DNA of 64,000 bases, from the NCBI RefSeq assembly GCF_028548395.1, contig NZ_JAQQLA010000004.1, forward strand, positions 744,001 through 808,000, in the 5' to 3' direction. The stretch comes from Vogesella indigofera (GTDB taxonomy: Bacteria > Pseudomonadota > Gammaproteobacteria > Burkholderiales > Chromobacteriaceae). The first letter of the stretch is position 1, and every line of letters starts with the position of its first letter. Both the position numbers and the translations under genes were made by a program. The notes beneath the pieces are model-generated. The model was not told where the DNA came from. It saw only the letters and a list, made by a program, of their open reading frames with translations, and searched no databases. This document shows, piece after piece, positions 52,643 to 61,711 of this stretch.

Positions 52643-55600
52643 TCAGGCGCCCTTGAGCAGCGCCAGCAACGCGTCGGCATCCAGCCGCGCGCTGACGTCG
52701 CCGCCTTCCAGCAGGCTGTCGGCCAGGTCGCGCTTGGCGGCGTGCAGCGCCACGATCTGTTCCTCGATGGTGTGCTCCGCCACCAGCCGGTAGATGGTCA
52801 CCGGCCGCTGCTGCCCCATGCGGTAGGCGCGGTCGGAGGCCTGGTCCTCCACCGCGGGGTTCCACCACGGGTCGAGGTGGATCACGTAGTCGGCGGCGGT
52901 CAGGTTCAGGCCGGTACCGCCGGCCTTCAGGCTGATCAGGAAGATGTCGCCCTCGCCGCGCTGGAAGGCGTCGACGCGCTCCTTGCGCGCCTTGGCCGGG
53001 GTGGTGCCGTCCAGATACTGGTAGGCGACGCCGCGCGCGTCCAGATGCTGGCGCACCAGCGACAGGTGGTCGACAAACTGGCTGAACACCAGCGCCTTGT
53101 GGCCGTTTTCCAGCAGTTCGTCGGCGATATCGGCAAACGCCGCCAGCTTGCTGCCGGCGATGGTGCTGTCCTTCAGCACCAGCTGCGGATGACAGCAGAA
53201 ACGGCGCAGCTTGGTGATCTCGGCCAGCACCTGCATCTGCTTGCCGTCGGCGCCCTTCAGCTCGTCCAGCTTGGCCACCGCCTGCTGGCGCATCGCCTCG
53301 TACAGGTGCAGCTCGTCGGCCGACAGCGGCACCTTGCGCGTGATCTCGGTGCGCGGCGGCAGCTCGTCCAGCACCTGGGTCTTGGTGCGGCGCAGGATGA
53401 AGGGCTGGATCAGCGCCTTGAGCGCCTTTTTCGCGCCCTTGTCGCCGCGCTCGATCGGGTTGCCGAAGCGCTGCGCGAAGCGTTCCTGGCTGCCGAGCAG
53501 GCCGGGGTTGAGGAAGCGGAACAGGCTCCACAGCTCGCCGAGGTGATTTTCCACCGGCGTGCCGCTGGCGGCCAGGCGGAAGCCGGCCTGCAGGTCCATC
53601 ACCGCCTGCGCACGCTTGGTGCCGGCGTTCTTGATCGCCTGCGCCTCGTCCAGCACCACGCTTTGCCACTCGATGGCGGCAAAGGCGGCGGCGTCCTGCT
53701 GCAGCAGGCCGTAGCTGACCACCACCAGATCCAGCGGCCCGAGGTCGACCAGCGAGCGGAACTGGTGGTACGGGCGCACCTTCAGCGTCGGCGCGAAACG
53801 CGCCGCCTCCGACAGCCAGTTCAGCGCCACCGAGGTCGGTGCCACCACCAGCTGCGGCCCGCCCGGCGCGCGCGCCAGCAGCAGCGCCAGCGTCTGTACC
53901 GTCTTGCCCAGACCCATGTCGTCGGCGAGACAGGCGCCGACGCCCCAGTGCGCCAGTCGCGCCATCCAGTCGTAGCCGTCGCGCTGGTAGTCGCGCAGCT
54001 CGGCCTGCAGCGTGGACGGCAGCTGCGGCTGGAATGCCTGCAGCGACTGCAGGCGCTCGGCCTGCGCCTGCCACGCGTCGTCGGCGTCGAAGTCGCCGAC
54101 CTCGCCGGCCAGCTCCGCCAGCTGCGCGGCGGCCAGTGCCGACACGCGCAGGCCGTCGCGGCCAACGTGGTCGGCCAGCAGCGCCAGCTCTTCCAGCCGC
54201 TTCTTCATCGCCTCAGTCAGCGCCAGCCAGTCGTCGTCGCCGAGCTTGAGGAAGCGGCCCGGCGTCTCGCGCATCAGCTCCAGCAGGTCGCGCAGCTGCA
54301 GCACGCGGCCGTCGTCCAGCTGCAGCGCACCGTTGAGCACGAACCAGTCGCCCTGCTGCTTGATGCCCAGACTCAGTTGCGCCAGGCCGCGGCGCGACTT
54401 GATGCGCAGGCGCTCGCCTTCCGGCCACACGCACTCCAGCAGCGCGCTGTCCAGCGCCTGCAGTTCGGACAGCACTTCCAGCGCCGCCTGCGGCTCGGCC
54501 AGCAGCCACTCCTGGCCGTCGTTGTCGCTGGCGGCCAAGAGCGGACAGGCGGCCAGCACGCTCTTCAGCGCCTTCTGTTCCTTCTTCAGGTTGCGGCGGG
54601 TCTGCACCGCCTTGCCGTCGCTGTCGCCAACGATGTTTTCCAGGCCGTGCCCCGGCTTGCACCAGTTGCCGCCCGGCAGCGGCCGTACCAAGAGCTGCAG
54701 GCGCAGCCCCTCGCTCAGCGGCAGCAGGTGGGCGTAGAGGCGGCCGTCGGCCGGCACGCTGTCGATGTGCGCCGCCAGCTCCGGCATGTCGGTGTGTACC
54801 GGCACCAGCGGCGCGATGTCGCGCACCGCTTCCAGCAGTTGCGCCTTGGCCGCGCGCGGCACGCTCAGCTCCTTGCCGAGGATGGTGGCGATCTGGCGCA
54901 CCTCCTTGCTGATGCTGTACACCGCCAGCCGCGTCGGCGTCGCCTTGTCCCACACGATCTCGCTGTCCGGCGCGATCTTGCCCGGCACCAGCTTGATGCG
55001 GATCAGCTCGCCGCTTTCCTGCAGTTGCAGCGCCACGCTGCCGGCGACGATGTCGATGCCGACATCCGGCGCGTCGCTCCAGTACACCGCCGGATGGCCG
55101 ATCAGCTGCGGCAGCGCCTTTTCGGCGTCGATCTCGTAGATGCTGCTGGCGTGGTAGTGGTGCTCGTGCTGCGCGCGCAGCACCTTGATGATCTGCTGGT
55201 CCTGCGGCAGCAGGTAGTCGAGGCTGTCGTCGCCGTCGAACAGGCGCCGCCACGACACGGTGCGGCCGCGGCTCCACTGGTTCTTGGCCGAGCGTTTCTG
55301 CTCGCGCGCTTCCAGCATCACGCCGTGGGCGCCGGCACTGAGCAGCCACGCCAGCCGCGTCTGGCCCTGCGCCGCCGCGCTGCGGCTTTCGCTCTTGTTG
55401 GGGCCGAGCTGGCGCAGCGCGTGCAGCGCCTGCTGCCACGCCTCCTGGCGCTGGAACGCCTCCAGCAGCGGCTTCAGCCGGTGCTGCTTGTGCCAGTCCG
55501 GCTGCTGCCGCGGCTGGCCGAACTGCACCGCCAGCAGCGCGTCTAGCTCGGCGGCCACCCACAGGTAGCCCTCGTCCTGCATCTGTTCGCGGAAGTTCTG

Positions 55601-56767
55601 CAGCGCCGCCTGCCACTGCGGCGTGCGCGCCTGCTTCACGTCCAGCCAGTACATCGCCAGCGCCAGCAGCAGGCCGTCGACGCCGGCCAGCGTCGAGGCG
55701 TCCGGCAGCGTCAGGTTGTTGCTGATGGCGCCGCCCTCGTGCTGCAGCACCAGATGCTGCAACACGTAGTAGCTGTGGCCGAAATGCTGGCGGATGCCGC
55801 TGCTGATCGCCTGCTTCAGCGCGCTGCTGCGCTGCGGGCTGTCCGGGCTGCCCAACAGCGCGATGCAGTGGAAGGCGTTGAGGTCGGCCGGCAGCTCGAT
55901 CTTGCGCTTCTGCGTCTGCGCCTTCAGCTCGTCCAGCCACTGCTGCAGCGTGGACAGGGCCTCGCCGTAACGGCCGGACACGGTGTGCAAAAAGAACAGG
56001 CTGCTGATGGCGAAGCCCTCGCCGGCGGCGGCCTCCTGCAGCAGGCGCTGGATGTCGCCGCGCCACAGGAACTGCAGCATCAGCAGGCTGGTGAGCTGGT
56101 CCCAGTCGCGGTAGCCGTCGTCCAGCCGCGACAGCGCGTAGCGGTAGCCTTCGCGGAAGGTGTCGAAGCGGTAGTTGGCCTCCGGCAGGTAGTCCAGCAG
56201 CAGCAGCACCTGGATGTCGTCGACCAGCTGGTCGAACAGCTGGCGCCCGGCGGCGTTGGCGAACAGGCGCTTGAACGGCGCCTGCGGCAGGCTGCCGCTG
56301 TGCAGGGCCGCCGCCTGCTGGTAGCGCTGCAGCCAGTCCTGCGCCGCGCCGACCTGGCCGTGCAGGATCGCCAGCCACAGCCGCAGCTGGATCAGCGCGA
56401 GGTCGGGCTTGCCGCGCGCCGCCGGCGACATCGACAGGTGCTCGGTGAGCAGCTCGTCCCACGCGGTGCGCTCCTGGCGGTCGTGCAGCAGCTGCAGCAG
56501 CACGGTATTGCGCGCGCCCGCCGCGATGCGGTAGGGCAGGCCGGCGGTGCGCACGATCCAGCCCTGGTGCTCCAGATCGCCGAGGATCTCGCCTAGCTTG
56601 TCATTGTTCACCGCCTTGCCCTGCTCGTCGCGGATCAGGTTCAGCTGCAGCAGCGTCAGCAGGTTGGGCCTGGATTCGCCGGCCGGCAGCAAGGCCAGCG
56701 CGTGCAGCACGGCCAGATGCGCCGGTGCGAGTTGATCAATGGTGTGGGCGGCAAACAAATCGGTCAT
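52643..56767 (-). CDS. Large SNF2-family ATPase (HepA-like helicase)
   Basis: The 1374-residue protein has a long N-terminal region without a recognised domain (about 1-900) and a C-terminal SNF2 motor: DDMGLGKTVQTLALLLARAP (near 947), VLDEAQAIKNAGTKRAQAV (DEAQ box near 1037), ASGTPVENHLGELWSLFRFLN and, in the second lobe, LISLKAGGTGLNLTAADYV and SDRAYRMGQQRPVTIYRLV. It would move along DNA or strip proteins from it. No restriction, methylase or phage-defence genes are next to it, and its composition matches its neighbours, so it looks like a chromosomal housekeeping gene. The start giving MTDLFAAHTIDQ is chosen. Confidence 0.88.
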   Translation of the reverse strand: MTDLFAAHTIDQLAPAHLAVLHALALLPAGESRPNLLTLLQLNLIRDEQGKAVNNDKLGEILGDLEHQGWIVRTAGLPYRIAAGARNTVLLQLLHDRQERTAWDELLTEHLSMSPAARGKPDLALIQLRLWLAILHGQVGAAQDWLQRYQQAAALHSGSLPQAPFKRLFANAAGRQLFDQLVDDIQVLLLLDYLPEANYRFDTFREGYRYALSRLDDGYRDWDQLTSLLMLQFLWRGDIQRLLQEAAAGEGFAISSLFFLHTVSGRYGEALSTLQQWLDELKAQTQKRKIELPADLNAFHCIALLGSPDSPQRSSALKQAISSGIRQHFGHSYYVLQHLVLQHEGGAISNNLTLPDASTLAGVDGLLLALAMYWLDVKQARTPQWQAALQNFREQMQDEGYLWVAAELDALLAVQFGQPRQQPDWHKQHRLKPLLEAFQRQEAWQQALHALRQLGPNKSESRSAAAQGQTRLAWLLSAGAHGVMLEAREQKRSAKNQWSRGRTVSWRRLFDGDDSLDYLLPQDQQIIKVLRAQHEHHYHASSIYEIDAEKALPQLIGHPAVYWSDAPDVGIDIVAGSVALQLQESGELIRIKLVPGKIAPDSEIVWDKATPTRLAVYSISKEVRQIATILGKELSVPRAAKAQLLEAVRDIAPLVPVHTDMPELAAHIDSVPADGRLYAHLLPLSEGLRLQLLVRPLPGGNWCKPGHGLENIVGDSDGKAVQTRRNLKKEQKALKSVLAACPLLAASDNDGQEWLLAEPQAALEVLSELQALDSALLECVWPEGERLRIKSRRGLAQLSLGIKQQGDWFVLNGALQLDDGRVLQLRDLLELMRETPGRFLKLGDDDWLALTEAMKKRLEELALLADHVGRDGLRVSALAAAQLAELAGEVGDFDADDAWQAQAERLQSLQAFQPQLPSTLQAELRDYQRDGYDWMARLAHWGVGACLADDMGLGKTVQTLALLLARAPGGPQLVVAPTSVALNWLSEAARFAPTLKVRPYHQFRSLVDLGPLDLVVVSYGLLQQDAAAFAAIEWQSVVLDEAQAIKNAGTKRAQAVMDLQAGFRLAASGTPVENHLGELWSLFRFLNPGLLGSQERFAQRFGNPIERGDKGAKKALKALIQPFILRRTKTQVLDELPPRTEITRKVPLSADELHLYEAMRQQAVAKLDELKGADGKQMQVLAEITKLRRFCCHPQLVLKDSTIAGSKLAAFADIADELLENGHKALVFSQFVDHLSLVRQHLDARGVAYQYLDGTTPAKARKERVDAFQRGEGDIFLISLKAGGTGLNLTAADYVIHLDPWWNPAVEDQASDRAYRMGQQRPVTIYRLVAEHTIEEQIVALHAAKRDLADSLLEGGDVSARLDADALLALLKGA

Positions 56768-56793
56768 TGGCGGCGATCGGGAAAAGCAAAAAC

Positions 56794-56834
56794 AAAAAAG
56801 CCGCACACCCGGTCAAGGGCATGCGGCCAACCTT
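56794..56834 (-). terminator. Terminator after hemL containing the dispersed motif
   Basis: On the minus strand, GCCGCATGCCC pairs with GGGTGTGCGGC (two G-T pairs) before TTTTTTG. The exact motif copy 56823-56834 supplies the first arm. Confidence 0.75.
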
Positions 56835-56847
56835 GGGCAGGGCAAGA

Positions 56848-58125
56848 TTATACGCGGCTCAGCGCACGGCGTGCGGCGGAGATGGTCTGCTCGACCAGCT
56901 CGTCGGTGTGGGCGATGGAGATGAAACCGGCCTCGTAGGCCGACGGCGCCAGGTACACGCCCTCGTCCAGCATCGCGTGGAAGAAGGCCTTGAAGCGGGT
57001 GATGTCGCAACGCGTCGCCTCGGCGTAGCTGGCCGGCACCGTGTCGCTGAAGTAGAAGCCGAACATGCCGCCGACGCTGTCGGTGGTCATGGCGATACCG
57101 GCGTCGCGCGCGGCGTCGGCGAGGCCGGCGGCCAGGCGCGCGCTGCGGCGGCCGAGGGTGTCGTGGAAGCCCGGCTGCTGAATCAGGCGCAAGGTCGCGA
57201 GACCGGCGGCCACCGACAGCGGGTTACCGGACAGCGTGCCGGCCTGGTACACATTCCCCAGCGGCGCGATCTTGCCCATGATGTCGGCGCGGCCGCCGAA
57301 GGCCGCCAGCGGCATGCCGCCGCCGACCACCTTGCCCAGCGTGGTCAGGTCCGGCGTGATGCCGTGCAGGCCCTGCGCGCAGCCCAGCGCCACGCGGAAG
57401 CCGGTCATCACCTCGTCGTAAATCAGCACCGCGCCGTACTGCTCGGTCAGCGCGCGCAGTGCCTGCACGAACTCGGCCGACGGCTTGATCAGGTTCATGT
57501 TGCCGGCGATCGGCTCCAGGATCACGCCGGCGATCTTGTCGCCCAGCTCCTTGAAGGTGTCGGCCAGCTGCTGCACGTCGTTGTACTGCAGCACCAGCGT
57601 GTGCTTGGTGCAGTCGGCCGGCACGCCGCCGGAGGACGGGTTGCCGAAGGTCAGCAGGCCGGAGCCGGCCTTGACCAGCAGGCTGTCGGAGTGGCCGTGG
57701 TAGCAGCCCTCGAACTTCACGATCAGGTCGCGGCCGGTAAAGCCGCGCGCGAGGCGAATCGCCGTCATCGTCGCCTCGGTGCCGGAGGACACCAGCCGCA
57801 CCTGCTCCACCGACGGCAGCAGCTTGCAGATTTCCTCGGCGATCTCGACCTCGCCCTCGGTCGGCGCACCGAAGGACAGGCCGCCGACGGCCGCATCCTG
57901 CACCGCCTTCACCACCTCGGGATGGGCGTGGCCGAGAATGGCCGGGCCCCAGCTGCCGACGTAGTCCAGGTACTGCTTGTCGTCGGCATCCCAGAAATAG
58001 GCGCCCTCGGCGCGCTTGACGAAGCGCGGCGTACCGCCGACCTGGCCAAAGGCACGCACCGGCGAATTGACGCCGCCGGGGATCACTTGCTTGCCACGTT
58101 CAAACAGTTCGAGATTGCGGGACAT
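56848..58125 (-). CDS. hemL: Glutamate-1-semialdehyde 2,1-aminomutase
   Basis: The 425-residue PLP enzyme makes 5-aminolevulinate in the C5 pathway. Marks are [20 protein letters not shown] near the start, [32 protein letters not shown] and the PLP lysine in [18 protein letters not shown] (about 265), with [24 protein letters not shown] precedes the ATG. Together with hemC, D, X, Y and J it shows that this organism makes tetrapyrroles by the glutamate route. Confidence 0.97.
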   Translation of the reverse strand: MSRNLELFERGKQVIPGGVNSPVRAFGQVGGTPRFVKRAEGAYFWDADDKQYLDYVGSWGPAILGHAHPEVVKAVQDAAVGGLSFGAPTEGEVEIAEEICKLLPSVEQVRLVSSGTEATMTAIRLARGFTGRDLIVKFEGCYHGHSDSLLVKAGSGLLTFGNPSSGGVPADCTKHTLVLQYNDVQQLADTFKELGDKIAGVILEPIAGNMNLIKPSAEFVQALRALTEQYGAVLIYDEVMTGFRVALGCAQGLHGITPDLTTLGKVVGGGMPLAAFGGRADIMGKIAPLGNVYQAGTLSGNPLSVAAGLATLRLIQQPGFHDTLGRRSARLAAGLADAARDAGIAMTTDSVGGMFGFYFSDTVPASYAEATRCDITRFKAFFHAMLDEGVYLAPSAYEAGFISIAHTDELVEQTISAARRALSRV

Positions 58126-58572
58126 CGTTTTCCTTTCTGGCGGCGTCGCACGCCGCGCTGGCTAATGGGCAACGGGCCGCCCGTGGCAGCCCGGCAAAAT
58201 CCTGTCGGTCACGATACGGCAGCGCACGCGTCGCGGCGTTGACCTGTATCCAGAAGCGTGCGCCCTACGCGGGCGTCTGTTATCGAGGCAGGATTGTCCG
58301 GCAAATCGCCGCGCAAGGCCACCACCGGGCAGAAACGCAGCGTTCGGCCAGCGCGATGGCGGCGGGCGGCCGGGCTTGTCGCGGTCAACGGTCTTGATTC
58401 ATGCCACGGAAAAACATGGACAAAGGCCAAGGCGGCTTTGGCCACGACACCCGCGAAAGAACGCGAAAACAAGGTTGGCCGCAAACCGGTTCAATCGCCA
58501 GCCCGAACGGTAGGGTGCGTCACCCGCAGGGCAACACACCGCCAGCCATCAGCAAGAGACAAGATCACCGCG
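58126..58572. other. Intergenic stretch upstream of hemL
   Basis: No convincing gene. It has an exact dispersed motif copy (58471-58482) and GGTAGGGTGCGTCACCCGCA (58510-58529), which looks like part of a separate short dispersed repeat. The hemL promoter should lie in 58130-58250, but I see no strong hexamers. Confidence 0.4.
58471..58482 (+). repeat. Dispersed uptake-like motif, exact copy
   Basis: Intergenic AAGGTTGGCCGC, followed by AAACCGG. Confidence 0.85.
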
Positions 58573-58890
58573 TCACGGCGCCAGCAGCGGCGCCACCTCG
58601 TCCACCGTCAGCGGTCGCACCACGCGTCCGACCTCCACCCCGTCGCGCAGCAGGATCAGCGTCGGCCACAGCTTGACGCGGAAGCTGCGCCCCAGCCGCC
58701 GCCCGGCACCGTCCTCCACCTTGATGTGGGTCAGCGCCGGCTGCGCCGCCAGCGCCTGCGCGATCGCCGGCTGCGCCGCCTGGCAGTGCGGGCACCAGTC
58801 GACGCCGAACTCCAGCAGCAGCGTACCGGTGCTGGCGTCGAGACTGGCGCGCTCGGGTGCGGCGGCGGGGTAAGTGGCAACGTAGGGCAT
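58573..58890 (-). CDS. Thioredoxin-fold protein with WCPHC active site
   Basis: The 105-residue protein is a single thioredoxin domain: LLLEFGVDWCPHCQAAQPAI (CxxC near residues 33-36) and the cis-proline region VKLWPTLILLRDG. The WCPHC site differs from the WCGPC of thioredoxin, so it may serve a dedicated thiol or glutathione-linked reaction. There is no signal peptide. GAAGGAAG precedes the ATG. Confidence 0.88.
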   Translation of the reverse strand: MPYVATYPAAAPERASLDASTGTLLLEFGVDWCPHCQAAQPAIAQALAAQPALTHIKVEDGAGRRLGRSFRVKLWPTLILLRDGVEVGRVVRPLTVDEVAPLLAP

Positions 58891-58989
58891 CGCGGGCTTC
58901 CTTCAGCTATCGGACGGGTGGCCGCGCCGGCCTGACAGCCGGCGGGTACCGGTGATGATAGCCGGAAACGCGCAGCAGCCTGAACGCAC

Positions 58990-59026
58990 GTTGGCCGCAA
59001 ACCCGGCACGGCTTGCGGCCAACCTT
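58990..59026. repeat. Inverted pair of the dispersed motif
   Basis: GTTGGCCGCAA (58990-59000, two mismatches over the 12-mer) and an exact GCGGCCAACCTT (59015-59026) around a 12-base loop, 42 bases beyond the matrixin-like gene end. No T run. Confidence 0.7.
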
Positions 59027-59067
59027 GCCTGCCAGATGCGATGATTCAGCCCGCGTGGCGAAGTGGC

Positions 59068-59847
59068 TCAGTCATGCGGCCGCTGGCCGCGCTCCACCGC
59101 CCAGAACACGTGCGTATACACGCGCCAGCCGTGGCCGAAATCCTGCACGTAGGTTTCCACCATGCCGCCACGCTGGCTGCGCAACAGCCGCCCCCACTGG
59201 CCGCGGGTCGCCAGCTCCAGATTGGCCATCGCCGCCGGCATCGCCGCCAGCGAGGTGCTGTCGTCGTCGTGGCTGTAAATGGCCTCCAGCTGCGCATAGT
59301 CGTGGGCATTGGGATGCTGGTTGCTGTCCGGGCTGCGGGTGTAGTCCATGCAGGAGCCGAGGTTTTCATTGTTGAAGTTCTCGTCCTGATGCCCCAGCCC
59401 GAAATTGTGGCCGACCTCCTGGCACATCACCAGCTGGCGCCAGGCCGGCGTGTTGTAGCTGGCGGTCTTGAAGTAGCTGTCGTTGAGCTTGGTGGTGCCC
59501 TGCACGATATGGCTGCCGCTGGCCCAGATCTGCGCCAGCCCCAGCCAGCCGTTATTGCCGTACGCCGAATTGCAGACCTCGACCCGGCCGCTCGTCGGCC
59601 GGCAGCGCTTGGCGGTGGTGCCTCCGGTCACCATCTCGGTGTCCAGCACCGAGGAACTGGTCCAGTCCGCCGCCGCCGTTTTGAAGAACTCCAGCCAGTT
59701 GCCGTCGACGTTATTGCCCAGCGGCACGGTAAACGGGTTGCCGGTGCGGGCCCAATGGTAATTGCCCCAGGCATGGCTGGCCTGCGCCAGCGGCGCCGCC
59801 AGCATGGAAGCCAGCAGCGTGCCGGCCAGAAGCGTGGTACGTGACAT
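59068..59847 (-). CDS. Secreted matrixin-like zinc protein with QExxH site
   Basis: The 259-residue protein has a signal peptide (residues 1-24, ending AQASHA) and a metzincin-type site VMCQEVGHNFGLGHQDEN (about residues 140-157). The usual HExxHxxGxxH has Gln in place of the first His; the Glu and the other two His are there. I have seen the same CQExGH pattern in other bacterial secreted proteins, so this may be a conserved variant rather than a mutation. The protein may be an active or inactive extracellular protease. It has its own unit. Confidence 0.75.
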   Translation of the reverse strand: MSRTTLLAGTLLASMLAAPLAQASHAWGNYHWARTGNPFTVPLGNNVDGNWLEFFKTAAADWTSSSVLDTEMVTGGTTAKRCRPTSGRVEVCNSAYGNNGWLGLAQIWASGSHIVQGTTKLNDSYFKTASYNTPAWRQLVMCQEVGHNFGLGHQDENFNNENLGSCMDYTRSPDSNQHPNAHDYAQLEAIYSHDDDSTSLAAMPAAMANLELATRGQWGRLLRSQRGGMVETYVQDFGHGWRVYTHVFWAVERGQRPHD

Positions 59848-59990
59848 GATGCAAGCCCCCGTGAAGTGTCCCCTTCACAGTAATGCCCAGCCGTAACACA
59901 AATACAAATGCCATGCAGGCAAAAATCTGTCTTTCATCATGCAATAACAGTAGAGCGACACGACGCACCGCCGGTCGATAGCGGAAAGCG

Positions 59991-60100
59991 GAAAGCGCCA
60001 GACAAACATCATCCGCACAGCGGAGTCCGCAGACAAAACAAGGTTGGCCGCAAACCAGAAACGGCGTGCGGCCAACCTTGGTCATTCCATCGCTGTGAAC
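59991..60100 (+). repeat. 110-base direct repeat, copy 1
   Basis: Differs from copy 2 at 11 of 110 positions. It contains inverted exact motif copies at 60040-60051 and 60068-60079. Confidence 0.88.
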
Positions 60101-60202
60101 GCTGGGCTTCGTCAGCTCAGCCCAAGCTACCGCGTTCCCCGGATGCGCCTGCGGCTTATCCAGGCTACGAGTGGCCGACGCCACCCATCCCGTTGGCGCA
60201 GG

Positions 60203-60290
60203 CCGTAAAACCGTCCGCCAGCCCGGGAACAAGCCGCCCCTTTTTGAGCGCAGCGGATGGGCGGCGCCGGGATGGCGGACGGTTTTACGG
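60203..60290. repeat. Long inverted repeat
   Basis: Twenty-four-base arms (60203-60226 and 60267-60290, one mismatch; core AAAACCGTCCGCCA) with a further GCCGCCC/GGGCGGC pair inside the 40-base loop. No T run. Confidence 0.8.
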
Positions 60291-60326
60291 GAATTCCTGC
60301 GCCGTCGGGTCGCCTTTTCTTTGGGT

Positions 60327-60354
60327 ACTTTCTTTTGGCGAAGCAAAAGAAAGT
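60327..60354. repeat. Short perfect hairpin
   Basis: ACTTTCTTTTG (60327-60337), GCGAAG, CAAAAGAAAGT (60344-60354). Similar hairpins occur between genes in many proteobacteria. Confidence 0.75.
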
Positions 60355-60370
60355 GCCCCGCCGCCGCGCG

Positions 60371-60480
60371 GAAAGCGGCAGATAAAGAACATCCGCGCAG
60401 CGGAGTCATCAGACAAAACAAGGTTGGCCGCAAACCCGAAACGGCTTGCGGCCAACCTTGGTCATTCCATCTCGGTGAAC
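60371..60480 (+). repeat. 110-base direct repeat, copy 2
   Basis: Second copy, 380 bases from the first, with inverted exact motif copies at 60420-60431 and 60448-60459. Confidence 0.88.
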
Positions 60481-60695
60481 GTTAATGAAATGGACGCCTC
60501 TCTTCTGCGGCATCTAGGTGCCAAAGTGAAGTGTCACCGTCACTTGAATGAAGGGAAGCGTCATGGATCAGCATAGCGTGATTGGCCTAGATTTGGGCTT
60601 CGCAAGATCAACCCAAGCTAGCGTGCCAAGCAACAGCAGTAGCAGCAATAATCGGTGCATGTGGCACCATTCCTTGATGGGTGAGGCTTATCGGC

Positions 60696-61118
60696 TCAGC
60701 GAATGTCGATGGTATAGATGTATGCGTTGCCGGCAACACACTTGTTCTCTTCACCGAGTTTGGGCAAAGCACCGAGCTTGAGTATGGTTTGTACCACGCG
60801 GGAGTTTTCGTCCGTTCCGAGTGTTTTGTGACCCCGAATAATCGAACTCTCATCAATGATCAGGGCTATCCGATACGTACCGGCATCCTGCCCAAACAGC
60901 AGGCCATGTTTGGCAAACTCGGATGAGAAAAAGAGTGGAAGTTCCGTCAATAGATAATGTCGGGCATGTTGACTGAAGCAGTCATAGCCAAGCTGATCTG
61001 CTGCGTTGGCAGAGAAGGTAACCCTTCCCGAGTAGTTGCTAATTTCTGGTTCATCCGCCAATACGCTTCCCGATAACAGCAGAGACAGCAGGATGCCGAT
61101 AGGTTTGCTTGTGCTCAC
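60696..61118 (-). CDS. Low-GC exported protein, function unknown
   Basis: The 140-residue protein has a signal peptide (STSKPIGILLSLLLSGSVLA, then DEPEIS) and a C-terminal part with SSIIRGHKTLGTDENSRVVQ and YIYTIDIR, which has a faint TonB C-terminal look (a final beta hairpin after LGALPKLG) but no clear family. The start is a GTG with AAGGA about six bases upstream; the next ATG in frame is 93 bases further up and would bury the signal peptide. Its GC content is clearly lower than that of its neighbours and it lies next to repeats, which points to acquisition by transfer. Confidence 0.6.
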   Translation of the reverse strand: MSTSKPIGILLSLLLSGSVLADEPEISNYSGRVTFSANAADQLGYDCFSQHARHYLLTELPLFFSSEFAKHGLLFGQDAGTYRIALIIDESSIIRGHKTLGTDENSRVVQTILKLGALPKLGEENKCVAGNAYIYTIDIR

Positions 61119-61180
61119 AGTTCGTCCTTGGGCTGTGCCGAGGTTGATTGGACAAGTGAATACTAACCAGATATGACAAA

Positions 61181-61204
61181 AGGGCAAGCCAGCCGGCTTG
61201 CCCT
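61181..61204. terminator. Terminator-like hairpin between two minus-strand genes
   Basis: AGGGCAAGCC, loop AGCC, GGCTTGCCCT, with AAA on the left (T run on the minus strand). It probably ends the CYTH operon. Confidence 0.75.
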
Positions 61205-61249
61205 TGTTCACCTCACCTTGCGGCCAACCTCGGCCGCCGCCTCAGCCGC

Positions 61250-61711
61250 TTACCACGACCCAAACGGATGCTTCGACAGATAAGCGTTGGTAAAGCGGCC
61301 ATCAAAAGTCACTTCCTCGCCGATCCATGCCGGCTTGTCGAAGGCGGTGTCTTCCGACGGCAGCTCGATCTCCGCCAGCACCAGCCCGGCGTTGGCGCCG
61401 AAGAACTCGTCCACCTCCCACACAAAGCCGCCGAAGTCGATGCGGTAGCGCAGCTTGTCCACCACCATCGGGCACATCGCATCCATGATGGTCTGCGCCT
61501 CCGCCACCGGGATCAGGTATTCGAACTCGTGGCGGCTGATGTCGCTGATCTGGCCTTTCAGCGTCAGCCACGCCTGGTCGCCGACCACGCGCACGCGCAC
61601 GGTGCGTTCCTTTTCCACCGACAGGTAGCCCTGACGGTAGCGCACGCCCTCGGCCAGACCGCGCCAGGCGTCACCGTTTACCTTGAAGCGGCGTTCAATT
61701 TCCACTGCCAT
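61250..61711 (-). CDS. CYTH-domain protein, inorganic triphosphatase type
   Basis: The 153-residue protein starts with the CYTH signature MAVEIERRFKV and has paired acidic and basic strands (TVRVRVVGDQAWLTLKG, RHEFEYLIP, VWEVDEFFGANAGLVLAEIELP) that form the triphosphate tunnel. Stand-alone members are inorganic triphosphatases. It is the last gene of a minus-strand operon and overlaps the lipoprotein gene upstream by 17 bases. Confidence 0.88.
   Translation of the reverse strand: MAVEIERRFKVNGDAWRGLAEGVRYRQGYLSVEKERTVRVRVVGDQAWLTLKGQISDISRHEFEYLIPVAEAQTIMDAMCPMVVDKLRYRIDFGGFVWEVDEFFGANAGLVLAEIELPSEDTAFDKPAWIGEEVTFDGRFTNAYLSKHPFGSW

Larger units (their letters stand above)
59848..60695. other. 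Repeat-rich island without a supported gene
   Basis: It holds a 90% identical direct repeat pair (59991-60100 and 60371-60480), each with an inverted motif pair, two other hairpins between them (60203-60290 and 60327-60354), and an AT-richer end (60480-60695). An open frame 60548-60781 starts MKGSVMDQHSVIGLDLG, which recalls the first residues of some transposases, but it soon loses any resemblance and overlaps the next gene. Confidence 0.6.

Noticed and set aside
52643..56767. SNF2 ATPase as part of a phage defence island
   Set aside because: The neighbours are ydcH-like and hemL, composition is native, and there is no methylase, nuclease or other defence gene nearby.
60548..60781. Possible transposase fragment (MKGSVMDQHSVIGLDLG)
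   Set aside because: Only a few residues recall such proteins; no DEDD or DDE residues, no ends, and it overlaps the better supported exported protein gene.
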